From Chitinophaga sp. CB10 (GTDB taxonomy: Bacteria > Bacteroidota > Bacteroidia > Chitinophagales > Chitinophagaceae), in the NCBI GenBank assembly GCA_001870995.2, contig MLAV02000011.1, forward strand, positions 124,001 through 188,000: a stretch of 64,000 nt of DNA, read 5' to 3'. This document shows positions 16,539 through 26,700 of this stretch, in pieces. A model generated the notes under the pieces. The model was not told where the DNA came from and searched no databases. It saw only the letters and a list, made by a program, of their open reading frames with translations. The translations under genes and the position numbers were made by a program. How positions within the stretch are numbered: position 1 is the first letter of the stretch; each line of letters starts with the position of its first letter.

Positions 16539-18350
16539 TTAGTGAGCTGATTCGTTCGGACCGATTGGTTCAGTCTGAGGAATGAAGTCTCTACCATCTT
16601 TACTGTAGTCATAAGCCCAGCGGTGAACTTCAGGAATCTCGCCAGGCCAGTTTCCGTGACCAGGATTGATTGGAGTAGTCCATTCCAGGGAAGTAGCTTT
16701 CCATGGGTTCATGGTGGTCAGCTTTCTTCCTTTGAAGATGCTGTAGAAGAAGTTGAACACGAACAGGAGCTGGGTAGCGAATACGATGATTACCACGAAG
16801 CTGATGAACTGGTTCAGTCCTTCGAACTGGTTGAAGGAAGTCCAGGAAGAGTAGTCGAAATACCTTCTTGGCATACCGGCCATACCTTCATAGTGCATAG
16901 GCCAGAAGATCAGGTAAGCGCCCACCAGGGTAATCCAGAAGTGGATATAACCCAGGGTGTTGTTCATGAAGCGGCCGTACATTTTAGGGAACCAGTGGTA
17001 GATCGCTGCAAACATACCGAAGAATGCAGATACACCCATTACGATGTGGAAGTGAGCGATTACGAAGTAGGTATCGTGCAGGTGAATATCGATAGAAGAG
17101 TTACCCAGCCAGATACCTGTCAGACCACCGGAGATGAATGTAGATACGAAACCGATAGAGAACAGGGAGGCAGGCGTAAAACGGATATTACCTTTCCAGA
17201 TTGTCGTGATCCAGTTAAACACTTTGATGGCAGAAGGTACCGCGATCAGGAGTGTTAACAGTACGAAGAAGGCGCCGAGGAATGGGTTCAGACCTGTTAC
17301 GAACATGTGGTGCGCCCACACCAGGAAGGCGAGGATACAGATAGCGAACAGGGAACCGATCATCGCGAGGTAACCGAAGATAGGCTTGCGGGAGTTAACC
17401 GCCAGTACTTCAGACACCATACCCATTGCAGGGAGGATGATGATATATACCTCTGGGTGACCCAGGAACCAGAATAAGTGTTGGTAGAGGATGGCGGAAC
17501 CACCTTCGTTGGCGAGCGCTTTACCGGCGATGAAGATATCGGACAGGTAGAAGCTGGTGCCTGCGTGACGATCCATGAGCAGCAGGATGAAACCTGACAG
17601 CAGAACAGGGAAAGACAGTACGCCGAGTACGGCGGTGAAGAAGAATGACCAGATTGTCAGTGGCATTTTGGTCATGCTCATACCTTTCGTACGCATGTTG
17701 AGGATGGTGGAGATATAGTTCAGACCACCGAGCAGCTGAGATACTACGAACAGCGCCATGGAGGTCAACCAGAGATCCACGCCTATTTTAGAACCGATAG
17801 AAGCGTCACCCAGTGCTGACAGCGGCGGATACATTGTCCAACCACCGGAAGCAGGACCTGTTTGTACGAACAGGGAAGCCATCATTACCAGGCTGGCCAG
17901 GAAGAAGAACCAGTAGGAGAGGCAGTTCATGAAAGGGGAAGCCATGTCGCGGGCGCCTACCTGCAGTGGAATGAGCAGGTTGGAGAAGGTACCGGACAGA
18001 CCGGCTGTTAATACAAAGAATACGAGAATGGTACCGTGCATGGTTACCAGGGCGTAATATGCTTCAGGGGTGATACGACCGCCTTTAGCCCAGTGGCCGA
18101 GGATGCTTTCCAGCCATGGGAAAGTAGCATCCGGATAGCCGAGTTGCAAACGAAACAGTACAGAAAAGAAAGCACCAATGATAGCCCAGATAATACCTGT
18201 GATCAGGAATTGTTTGGCAATCATTTTATGGTCCATGCTGAACACATACTTGGATATGAAACTGTCATGGTGCTCATGATCGTGGTGATCATGCGCCCCC
18301 GCGCCGTGCATAACCTCCTGTTGACTGTGCAAAGTTGCTTCGTTACTCAT
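16539..18350 (-). CDS. ctaD: Cytochrome c oxidase subunit I
   Basis: The 603-residue protein has twelve core helices. The CuB ligand and proton-channel motif WFLGHPEVYIIILP, with the Glu of the A1 class and the cross-linked Tyr, lies near residue 296. HHMFVTG holds the other CuB histidines, and HDTYFVIAHFHIVMG the haem a and a3 ligands. The N-terminus has a His/Asp-rich stretch (AHDHHDHEHHDSF) before the first helix. This subunit reduces oxygen and pumps protons. It follows ctaC by 113 bp and precedes ctaB by 95 bp. Confidence 0.97.
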   Translation of the reverse strand: MSNEATLHSQQEVMHGAGAHDHHDHEHHDSFISKYVFSMDHKMIAKQFLITGIIWAIIGAFFSVLFRLQLGYPDATFPWLESILGHWAKGGRITPEAYYALVTMHGTILVFFVLTAGLSGTFSNLLIPLQVGARDMASPFMNCLSYWFFFLASLVMMASLFVQTGPASGGWTMYPPLSALGDASIGSKIGVDLWLTSMALFVVSQLLGGLNYISTILNMRTKGMSMTKMPLTIWSFFFTAVLGVLSFPVLLSGFILLLMDRHAGTSFYLSDIFIAGKALANEGGSAILYQHLFWFLGHPEVYIIILPAMGMVSEVLAVNSRKPIFGYLAMIGSLFAICILAFLVWAHHMFVTGLNPFLGAFFVLLTLLIAVPSAIKVFNWITTIWKGNIRFTPASLFSIGFVSTFISGGLTGIWLGNSSIDIHLHDTYFVIAHFHIVMGVSAFFGMFAAIYHWFPKMYGRFMNNTLGYIHFWITLVGAYLIFWPMHYEGMAGMPRRYFDYSSWTSFNQFEGLNQFISFVVIIVFATQLLFVFNFFYSIFKGRKLTTMNPWKATSLEWTTPINPGHGNWPGEIPEVHRWAYDYSKDGRDFIPQTEPIGPNESAH

Positions 18351-18463
18351 AATCGGTTCGGTATTTATTAAACTAACACCCGGGAAGTTTTGTCGTTTGT
18401 CAGTTCTTTTTTAATGTTATTAATTGGACTCCGTCAATAAAATCTTCTTCACAAAATTAAGGC

Positions 18464-19510
18464 TTACTTGATATTGGCAGCCACAGTTTTTGTGCTATCA
18501 GCTTTAGCGTCAGCGGCTGGCGCAGCAGGTGCTGCGGCAGGGTGAGCCAGGCTGTATTGAGTAGGCTGTTTAGCTACCCATGCATCATATTCTTCCTGTG
18601 TTTCTACCACAATCACGCCTCTCATGGAGTAGTGACCGGCACCGCACATCTGGTCGCAGGAAATTTCGTAGGTGAAATCCGGGTTACCGGTTTTCTCTTT
18701 CATCTGCTTGGTAGTGTATTTAGGAGTGAACCAGAGTGTGGTTGGGATACCAGGTACCGCATCCATTTTCATACGGAACTGAGGCAGACCAACGTCGTGG
18801 ATTACGTCGCGGGAACCGATAACAAATTTCACCGGTTTACCAACCACCAGGTGAACTTCAGTTGCCTGGAAGTCGTCGTGGGACAGTGGATCGTTCCAGT
18901 CGATACCAATTTCATTGGAAGCTGCCGGATCGATCAGGTTATTGGCTTTACGACCGAGCTGACCATCTTTACCTGGGTAACGGATCAGCCAGTTGAACTG
19001 TTTACCGGTTACTTCCACTACTGCTGCATCGGCAGGAGCGTCGGAAGTTAACTGGAACCAGTGTTTCAGACCGAAAGCTACGAGTACAGTCAGGGCGATT
19101 GCCGGAATAACTGTCCAGATAACTTCCAGTTTATTGTTATGCGGGAAGTAGAAGGCTTTCTGACCTTCTTTTTCCTGGTATTTGAATGCAAAAACGAAGA
19201 GGGCAATTTGGGTGATAACGAATACTACACCGGTAATTGCAAGGGTAACATAAATGAGGGTATCCACACCTTCACCCTGCACGGAAGCAGATTCGCCCAG
19301 GATTTTCCCTTTCAGCAAATTGTTACAGTAGTAAACTCCTATAAGCCCCAGCACCAGGAATGCTATCAGCAGGAAGCCGTTAATACGGTTACTCTGCTGG
19401 CGCGCTTTCTTTTCTCCCTTCAATATGGACACATATTCGCTCGCCTTCGCAATCTGGAAGATGACTATGAATATGAGAACAACAACTAAGACTGCTAAAA
19501 ATCCTGACAT
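18464..19510 (-). CDS. ctaC: Cytochrome c oxidase subunit II (CuA-containing)
   Basis: The 348-residue protein has three hydrophobic segments in its first 155 residues and then a cupredoxin domain. The CuA site reads CDQMCGAGHYSM, with its upstream ligand in VIHDVGLP. It accepts electrons from cytochrome c, probably the haem subunits of the adjacent ACIII, and passes them to haem a. No cytochrome c domain is fused to the C-terminus, which is an Ala/Lys-rich tail, so this is not the caa3 form. The extra N-terminal helix (LVVVLIFIVIFQIA) is a phylum-typical extension. Confidence 0.95.
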   Translation of the reverse strand: MSGFLAVLVVVLIFIVIFQIAKASEYVSILKGEKKARQQSNRINGFLLIAFLVLGLIGVYYCNNLLKGKILGESASVQGEGVDTLIYVTLAITGVVFVITQIALFVFAFKYQEKEGQKAFYFPHNNKLEVIWTVIPAIALTVLVAFGLKHWFQLTSDAPADAAVVEVTGKQFNWLIRYPGKDGQLGRKANNLIDPAASNEIGIDWNDPLSHDDFQATEVHLVVGKPVKFVIGSRDVIHDVGLPQFRMKMDAVPGIPTTLWFTPKYTTKQMKEKTGNPDFTYEISCDQMCGAGHYSMRGVIVVETQEEYDAWVAKQPTQYSLAHPAAAPAAPAADAKADSTKTVAANIK

Positions 19511-19573
19511 TGCTATATGAAATAATTAAGTTATCTAATGCTTTTCTTTTATCTGATCTCCTTTCTCACCCGA

Positions 19574-20779
19574 TTAGGTGTGGTGAATGATACTCTCTTT
19601 CAAGTATGGGTGATTTTTTGGAACCAGCGCAGCTTTAGTCAGTGCGTTAGATACCAGGAATATAATCAACCCCACAAAACCCAAGCCTAATCCCAGTTCG
19701 TACCAAGGGAATATGAGGTGTTTCACGGTACCAGGATAAACCATTTGCCAGAAATCAAGCCAGTGTCCGAAGATGATCACGATAGCTATGAAAACGATAG
19801 CGGTATAGTTACGTTTGGTATCCCTTTTCATCAGGAACAGCAACGGAACGATAAAGTTAATCAGCAGGTTCAGGAAAAAGATTGGTCTCCACTCGCCCCA
19901 AACGCGTGGTTGGAAGTAAGCAGTTTCTTCAGGGAGGTTAGCGTACCAGATCAGCATGTACTGGGAGAACCAGAGGTAAGTCCAGAAGATACTGAAGGCG
20001 AACATGAATTTACCCAGGTCGTGCAGGTGCTCTTCTGTTACATAAGTCAGGTAACCGTGTTTTTTCAGGTACACTACGAACAATGCAATCAGGGAGAGGC
20101 CGGAAACCCAGGAGCTGGCGAAGGTGTACCAGGAGTACATGGTAGAGAACCAGTGAGCGTCGATGCTCATGAGCCATAACCATGGAGTGGTAGAACCCAC
20201 GCTGAGGGTATAGATTACGAGGAAGCCACCGGCTACTACGGTATTTCTCCAGAGGATCTTTTTACCGGTTGCTGGTTTCAGATCCCAGCCATCTTCTTCG
20301 ATGGACATGTTGCGGAGTTTCAGGGTAAAGAAAACCCACAGGCCCACGGTGATGAGGGTAGCGATGGTAAAGAATGATTTATTCAGGAAAGCGGATTTCC
20401 ATGAAAGAACTTTGTCTTCGTGTACGTGGTGTGTATTTACCCAGTGGTAGATGGTGTCTTTACCACCGAATACCAGGCTGAACACAACCAGTAACAAAAT
20501 CACAGACAGTACCGGTACTGCCATTGAAATAGCTTCGGGAACGCGGCGGAATGCGATCTGCCAACCACCATGTGCCAGGGTTGTAGCAGCAATAAAGAAT
20601 GTGCTGGCTAATGTAATCAGCAAAAAGAAGCTGCTGTTCTGCAACAGACCGGCCCAGAAACGTGTGGCGTTCTCACCTTGAAACGCGAATAATCCGATCA
20701 ATAAAGTCAGCAAGCCCACGCCCATCAAAACGAAGCTGGTCTTTTTTAATCTTGCTGGAACTACAAATTGGTCTTTCAT
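19574..20779 (-). CDS. actF: Alternative Complex III subunit ActF
   Basis: The 401-residue protein has about ten membrane helices. It belongs to the ActF/ActC-related family of quinol:cytochrome c oxidoreductase. Segments LAHGGWQIAFRRVPEAISMAVP near residue 68 and FSIFWTYLWFSQYMLIWYANLPEET near residue 260 are typical. It forms part of the membrane arm and possibly the proton path. It is the last act gene, 63 bp upstream of ctaC, which ties the quinol enzyme to the oxidase in one unit. Confidence 0.92.
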   Translation of the reverse strand: MKDQFVVPARLKKTSFVLMGVGLLTLLIGLFAFQGENATRFWAGLLQNSSFFLLITLASTFFIAATTLAHGGWQIAFRRVPEAISMAVPVLSVILLLVVFSLVFGGKDTIYHWVNTHHVHEDKVLSWKSAFLNKSFFTIATLITVGLWVFFTLKLRNMSIEEDGWDLKPATGKKILWRNTVVAGGFLVIYTLSVGSTTPWLWLMSIDAHWFSTMYSWYTFASSWVSGLSLIALFVVYLKKHGYLTYVTEEHLHDLGKFMFAFSIFWTYLWFSQYMLIWYANLPEETAYFQPRVWGEWRPIFFLNLLINFIVPLLFLMKRDTKRNYTAIVFIAIVIIFGHWLDFWQMVYPGTVKHLIFPWYELGLGLGFVGLIIFLVSNALTKAALVPKNHPYLKESIIHHT

Positions 20780-20828
20780 TATCGTATATTAAAATACTAG
20801 TTTGAAATTCAGTTTAACTCTCTCTTAC

Positions 20829-21437
20829 TTATTTCGCTGCTGCAGCGCTATCTGTTGCAGGAGCTGCGGCTGCTGCCGGAGCGGCAGACGGAGCGTTTTT
20901 GCTCTTGATATACGCGGCAATCTTCCAGCGTTGTGCCCTGTCCAGCTGGGAAGCGTAGCTACCCATTGCGTTGAAGCCGTAAGTCATCACATGGAACAGG
21001 CGACCTTCAGAGTACGCTGCTTTAGGACCGGATGCCAGGTTAGCAGGGGCAGCAGGGTAAGGACCCTCTCCGCCTTTATACAGAGGACCGTTACCATCCA
21101 GTGCTGTACCGTGGCAGATACCGCAGTAAATGTTGAATAAACGTTCACCTTCTGCCAGATCAGCTGCTGTGATAGTCAGCGGATTTTTTACCAGATTAGC
21201 CAGAGCAGTATCTGATTCTTTCAGATGGTATGGTAATACTTCACCTCTTTTTACTGTTCCTTCCACTGGTTTCATCCCTGACAAACGAGCATTGTAAAAT
21301 TCATACGCACGGGATTCATACATGTCTGGCATATAAATCCTGCCGGGCTTTCTGTTATGCTCCCCTCTGTTACAAGCTGCCAGGAAAGCTCCAGTTGCCA
21401 ATGCGGCTACAATCAATATGTTGGAAGTCCTTTTCAT
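20829..21437 (-). CDS. actE: Alternative Complex III cytochrome c subunit ActE
   Basis: The 202-residue protein has a lipoprotein signal with lipobox FLAAC at about residue 22. One haem site, YCGICHG near residue 113, is followed by the axial Met region (MTYGFNAMGSYASQL). A Pro/Ala-rich tail ends the protein. In ACIII the mono-haem ActE passes electrons from the pentahaem ActA toward the oxidase. The N-terminal segment with PDMYESRAYEFY is conserved in ActE. Confidence 0.92.
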   Translation of the reverse strand: MKRTSNILIVAALATGAFLAACNRGEHNRKPGRIYMPDMYESRAYEFYNARLSGMKPVEGTVKRGEVLPYHLKESDTALANLVKNPLTITAADLAEGERLFNIYCGICHGTALDGNGPLYKGGEGPYPAAPANLASGPKAAYSEGRLFHVMTYGFNAMGSYASQLDRAQRWKIAAYIKSKNAPSAAPAAAAAPATDSAAAAK

Positions 21438-21452
21438 CAGAATTTATTTAAC

Positions 21453-21496
21453 TGGCAGTTACTGCTTTTTGTAAATACAGGAGGTAGTAACTGCCA
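21453..21496 (-). promoter_or_regulatory. Intra-operon hairpin between actD and actE
   Basis: Perfect 11-base arms (21453-21463 and 21486-21496) enclose a 22-nt loop between the actD stop and the actE start. It may tune relative expression of act genes or mark an RNA processing point. Confidence 0.45.
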
Positions 21497-21518
21497 CTGT
21501 CGTTTTTGCTGTTTTTAA

Positions 21519-22112
21519 TTACGCGTTAACCGGTTTAACCTTACGGAGATAAGGTTCATCATCCTTATCGAATCTGCCGAACCACCATCCGGCTTCAGCC
21601 TGCTGCTCATGAATGTCATGCGCGCCTGCCGCCTGGAGGAAGCTTTTCACTTCTTCCGCGTTGGTTTTTTCAGTCAGTTCGATTACCATTACAAACTTAT
21701 CGTCAGTCTGTCTTGGGTGGAAGATGTGCTTCTTAACACCTGGCATGATTTGACACAACCAGCAGAAAGTCATCACCATACCTACTGCAGCGAAGAGTAC
21801 TGTTAACTCGAAGGTGATAGGAATGAAAGCTGGTAACGGAAAGTGAGGCTTACCACCGATATTCAGCGGCCAGTCTACGTTAAACACCCAGCTCATGAAA
21901 GATAATGCCGTAGTTGTACCGGTGATACCATAGATAAAACCGGCTGTGTGCAGGCTGGTTTCCCGCAGGCCCATCGCGTGATCAAGGCCATGCACAGGGA
22001 AAGGAGTGTACACATCGTGTAATTTGTAACCAGCTGTACGTACTTTCTTTACCGCTGGAAACAACACTGCCTCATCGTCAAACAACCCTACAACAAAATT
22101 TTTAACAGCCAT
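21519..22112 (-). CDS. actD: Alternative Complex III subunit ActD (DUF3341)
   Basis: The 197-residue protein has two membrane helices around residues 60-120 and matches DUF3341. It starts with KNFVVGLFDDEAVLFPAVKKV, then ETSLHTAGFIYGITG and AFIPITFELTVLFAAVGMV. ActD sits in the membrane arm beside ActC. The gene fills a 49-bp and an 81-bp gap between actC and actE. Confidence 0.92.
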   Translation of the reverse strand: MAVKNFVVGLFDDEAVLFPAVKKVRTAGYKLHDVYTPFPVHGLDHAMGLRETSLHTAGFIYGITGTTTALSFMSWVFNVDWPLNIGGKPHFPLPAFIPITFELTVLFAAVGMVMTFCWLCQIMPGVKKHIFHPRQTDDKFVMVIELTEKTNAEEVKSFLQAAGAHDIHEQQAEAGWWFGRFDKDDEPYLRKVKPVNA

Positions 22113-22161
22113 ATATTTAAAAATTCAAAGTCCAATAATTAATTCTGTTTCTGTCTGTCTT

Positions 22162-23598
22162 TTAGTGTGCGTGAGCAACGTCGTGAGCAAATTTCTCAGC
22201 GCTTTCTTCTTCGTACACTTCCATTTTCTCTTTAAAGTTCTCACCGGAAGTTTTCAGAACAGATTTGATCTCTGCTACGGCAATTACCGGGAAGTATTTA
22301 GCAAACAGGAAGTAGCAGGTGAAGAACAGACCGAATGTACCCATGTAGAAACCAACTTCCGGCCAGGATGGACGATAGTAAGACCAGCTGGATGGCAGGT
22401 AGTCGCGATACAGGGAAGTACAGATAATTACGAAACGCTCGAACCACATACCGATGTTTACGATGATGGACATTACGAATGTTACCATTACGTTTCTTCT
22501 CATCTTACGGAACCAGAACACCTGTGGAGAAATTACGTTACAGGTCATCATGATCCAGTAAGACCAGCCCAGAGGACCTGCTGCGCGGTATTTGAAGAAT
22601 GTATCGAACTCGTAAGGGTTAGCGCCGTACCAGGCCATGAACAGCTCGGTCAGATAAGCGCAACCTACCACGGAACCGGTCAGTACGATTACCTTGTTCA
22701 TGGCTTCCATGTGACCAATGGTAATGTATTCTTCCAGTTTCAGGATTTTACGTGTGATGATCAGGAGGGTATTTACCATCGCGAAACCAGAGAAGATCGC
22801 ACCCGCAACGAAGTAAGGAGGGAAGATCGTGGTGTGCCAGCCTGGAATTACAGAGGTAGCAAAGTCGAAAGATACGATGGTGTGTACGGAAAGTACCAGT
22901 GGAGTGGATAAACCTGCCAGTACCAGGGAGAGTGCCTCATGACGCTGCCAGTGTTTGGTAGAACCTGTCCAGCCGAAAGAAGCTACACCATATAATAACT
23001 TACGTAATTTAGTTTTTGCCCTGTCGCGGATGGTAGCAAAGTCCGGAATCAGACCTGAGTACCAGAACAACAGCGATACGGTAAAGTAAGTAGAGATCGC
23101 GAATACGTCCCACAGGAGCGGTGAGTTGAAGTTCACCCAAACCGGACCGCGGGTGTTGGGATAAGGCAGGATGAAGAACGCCATCCAAACGCGACCCATG
23201 TGAATGATAGGGAACTGGCCGGCGCACATTACCGCGAAGATGGTCATCGCTTCTGCCGCACGGTTTACCCCGGTACGCCATCCCTGACGGAACAGCAGGA
23301 GGATGGCCGAAATCAGTGTACCGGCGTGACCGATACCTACCCACCATACGAAGTTGGTGATATCCCAACCCCAACCGATGGTTTTATTCAGATTCCAAAC
23401 ACCGACCCCGAAATAGATCTGCCAAAACACTGAAAATGCGCCGAAGCCCAACAGTGCAAGTGATATAAAAAAGCCTACATACCACAATTTTCCAGGCTTA
23501 GCCTCGATAGGACTAATGATATCTTCCGTTACCTGGTGATAATCCTTAACCCCGTCTACTAAAGGTTCTCTCAGTGTGGATTCGTATTTTAAATGCAT
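22162..23598 (-). CDS. actC: Alternative Complex III subunit ActC (NrfD/PsrC type)
   Basis: The 478-residue protein has ten membrane helices of the NrfD/PsrC fold and is the likely menaquinol oxidation site. Conserved phrases are GWGWDITNFVWWVGIGHAG near residue 75 and NRAAEAMTIFAVMCAGQFP, with SVDFATSVIPGWHTTIFPPYF-like text near residue 245. The C-terminus is a charged cytoplasmic tail. A heptanucleotide repeat lies only 4 bases upstream of the start, in the ribosome-binding region. Confidence 0.95.
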   Translation of the reverse strand: MHLKYESTLREPLVDGVKDYHQVTEDIISPIEAKPGKLWYVGFFISLALLGFGAFSVFWQIYFGVGVWNLNKTIGWGWDITNFVWWVGIGHAGTLISAILLLFRQGWRTGVNRAAEAMTIFAVMCAGQFPIIHMGRVWMAFFILPYPNTRGPVWVNFNSPLLWDVFAISTYFTVSLLFWYSGLIPDFATIRDRAKTKLRKLLYGVASFGWTGSTKHWQRHEALSLVLAGLSTPLVLSVHTIVSFDFATSVIPGWHTTIFPPYFVAGAIFSGFAMVNTLLIITRKILKLEEYITIGHMEAMNKVIVLTGSVVGCAYLTELFMAWYGANPYEFDTFFKYRAAGPLGWSYWIMMTCNVISPQVFWFRKMRRNVMVTFVMSIIVNIGMWFERFVIICTSLYRDYLPSSWSYYRPSWPEVGFYMGTFGLFFTCYFLFAKYFPVIAVAEIKSVLKTSGENFKEKMEVYEEESAEKFAHDVAHAH

Positions 23599-23602
23599 AT
23601 TC

Positions 23603-23637
23603 TATAAGCTTTTAGCTGCTAGCTTCTAGCTACTAGC
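23603..23637 (-). repeat. Five heptanucleotide repeats GCTANNA before actC
   Basis: On the minus strand the units read GCTAGTA, GCTAGAA, GCTAGCA, GCTAAAA and GCTTATA without gaps. They stop 4 bases before the actC start codon, inside the actB-actC gap, and can pair with one another through AGCT and CTAG. Confidence 0.85.
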
Positions 23638-23707
23638 CCTTGTCTTTTGTTATGATCTCAGATTCTGTAACTTTTTCTTTTCCTCTTAACGATTTCCCGT
23701 CAAGATC

Positions 23708-26700
23708 TTACGCGTGGTGCGCTTCTTCCTTGTGAGCAGCTTCTTTTTCTGCTTTAGGTTCAGCGTCCTTGTTTCTGATCTTAGCCAGGTAGTTGATAGA
23801 AGGTAATGTGTGGGTTTCTTCCAGCACATAGTACATTCTCTCTGTCTGTTCCTCGTTACGGATCTTGTAGATAGCGCTGTTCTTATCGTTTACGTTACCG
23901 AATACGATCGCATCGGCAGCGCAAGCCTGCTGACATGCTGTTTTAGCTTCGCCATCCTTAACAGGGCGACCTTCTTTCTTGGCAGCCAGTTTAGCATCCT
24001 GCAGACGCTGTACGCAGAAGGAACATTTTTCCATCACACCGCGGCTACGAACCACTACATCGGGGTTCAGCACCATGCGGGTCAGGTTATCGTTCATGTC
24101 TGCCACATCGTACAGGTTGTTTTCGAAGCTGTCCGCACCGTTCCAGTCTCTCCAGTTGAGGCGACGTACTTTGTAAGGACAGTTGTTAGCGCAGTAACGG
24201 GTACCAATGCAACGGTTGTACGCCATCTGGTTGATACCTTCGTTGCTGTGGTTGGTAGCACCTACAGGGCAAACGTTTTCACAAGGAGCGTTATCGCAGT
24301 GCTGACACAGCATTGGCTGGAATACCACTTCCGGGTTGTTTTCGTCGCCGGAGAAGTAACGGTCGATGCGGATCCAGTGCATTTCATGCGCTTTACCCAC
24401 TTCCTGTTTACCTACAACGGAAACGTTATTTTCAGCCTGGCAGGCAATGGTACATGCGCCGCAACCGAAGCAGGTGTTCAGGTCGATGGACATACCCCAT
24501 TTGATACCAGGATATTCGTAGTTGTGATACAGGGTAGCGTCTTTGCGGAAATCCTTACCGAATTTCTGCAGTTCAGCCCTGTCTTCATTCACTTCGTGCG
24601 GGTTCTTTTTGAACTCTTCGAGTGTAGTTTCTTTAACGATAGGGCGACCTTCGTAGCTGTTGTGCGTTTGGGTCAGGGCCACATCGTATTTGGCGCCGGT
24701 GGCTTCTACCGCTACTTCAGGAGCGAAGTAGTCAACAGTTGTACCGTTGAAGCTGGAGAAGATGTAAGCGTTTTTACCGATACCACCTGCAGCTTTACCT
24801 ACTTTCTCGCTACGGCCGTAACCTACCGCGATGGCAACCACGTCCGGGTGGATACCAGGAACGATCAGCAGTGGCAGTTCCACTTCCTTACCGTTCGCTT
24901 TTATTTTCAGTACTTTTTTACCGAGGTTGATTTCGTAGTCGTCACCCAGCTGAGTAGAGAAGGTTTTAGCCAGGGTGTTGGAGATACAAGCGTAGTTATC
25001 CCAGGTAGAACGCGTGATTGGATCAGGCATTTCCTGTAACCATGGGTTGTTTGCCAGGCGGCCGTTACCGATAGCTACTTTTTCGTAGAGTACCAGTTCC
25101 AGTTTACCACCTTTTTTAGCGCTGCTGATTTTAGCGGCAGCACCGGCTACATCGCCGCTGAATGCTGCGCCGCCACGGGCGGGAGCTGTAGCAGGTTCGA
25201 TCACACCGTCCTGCAGGGCTTTATCCCATGCTTCGATGCCACCCAGTTTAGCTACCCATTCGTTTTTCAGGTAGTCTACCCATGGAGTGGTGTTGCCAGC
25301 CCAGGTCAGGAGGGAATCCTGTGCAGCGCGTGTTTTGAACAGCGGGCTGATGGTAGGCTGTACGAAGCTGTAATAACCAGGTTTAGCTTCTGCATCATTC
25401 CAGCTTTCGAGGAAGTGATGATCAGGAGCTGCATATTTACAAAGTTCAGTTGTTTCGTCTACGCGGTCGTTGAAGGAAACGGAGAATTTCACTTTTTTCA
25501 GACCTTCCGCGAATTTAGCGGAGTCGAAGTAATCGTAAACAGGGTTCGCGCCATAAACGATCAGGCCGCCGATAGCGCCTGCGTTCATATCGCTTACCAG
25601 TTTCGCCATTTCAACGTCGTTACCCTGGCGGTAGTTGCTTGGGTTGGCGAGGTCGATGGTGGTGCCGTTAGCGCCGATGGCGTCGTTGATGGCGTTAACG
25701 ATGATCTGTACGTTTACGTCGTTGGAACCGGAAACTACCAGGGCTTTACCGGCGTTGGCTTTCAGGGAAGCCGCCGCTTTTTTAATGCCTTCGGCAACTT
25801 TCGGATCCAGGGTTGGAGCAGTAACGTTACCGCCTACAGCCGCCAGCAGGGCCAGGGCTACAGCGCCGGCTTCTGATGGTTTGTGCGTATAACGGTAATC
25901 CGCGTTCGCGCCGGTGAGGCTCATGGTGCTTTCGAAAGCGAAATGTCTGGACATTTCAGGATTCTTGGCATTGATCTTACGGGTGGCAGCGAAACCTTTC
26001 GCAAATTCGGCAGGGTTTAACCAGGTACCGAGGAAGTCGGCGCCAAGGCTAACTACGGTCCAGGCGTTTTCGAAGTGGTAGCTTGGAATAACTCTTTTAC
26101 CGTAGGATGCTTCGTTAGCAGCCAGCATACCGGAGTAGGAAACTGCGTCGTACACTACATGACGGGAGCCAGGGTATTTAGCCAGGAACTCGCCGATTAC
26201 TTTTTTGGTGGTAGGGCTCAGCAGGGTAGAGCTGAGTATTGCAACAGGAGCGCCACCCAGGCCTGCCAGCGCGGCAGATACCTGTTTGTCCAGCTCTGTC
26301 CAGGTAGTTTCGTTACCGCCGATAGTCGGGAAACGCAGACGAGCCGTATCATACAGGCTCAGTACAGCACCCTGGGACTTAGCGGTGGTAGATCCACCGG
26401 TGATGGTGGACATGGTGTTTCCTTCAATTTTGATAGGACGGCCTTCGCGGGTTTTAACCAGCAATGGAAGGAATTCACCATCAATAGTGTAGGAAGAAGC
26501 GTAATAGTTGGCTACACCCGGAGTGATCTCTTCAGGTTTGTTCACATAAGGTATAGCTTTCTTTATAGGCGTTTCACAGCTGGCTGCGATAGTTGCGGCA
26601 GCAGTAGTGAATCCGAGGTATTTAAGGAAGTCCCTGCGAGGGGTAGTAGCATTCAACAGGCTTTCACTCTCAAACGGCAGTTCTTCACTGAATTCGTTCT

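Noticed and set aside
16539..19510. caa3-type oxidase with cytochrome c fused to subunit II
   Set aside because: The subunit II tail after the CuA domain has no CxxCH; electrons must come from ACIII or a separate cytochrome.
23810..25039. Long plus-strand open frame opposite actB
   Set aside because: It is antisense to the coding core of actB, has no known domain and arises from the codon pattern of the opposite strand.
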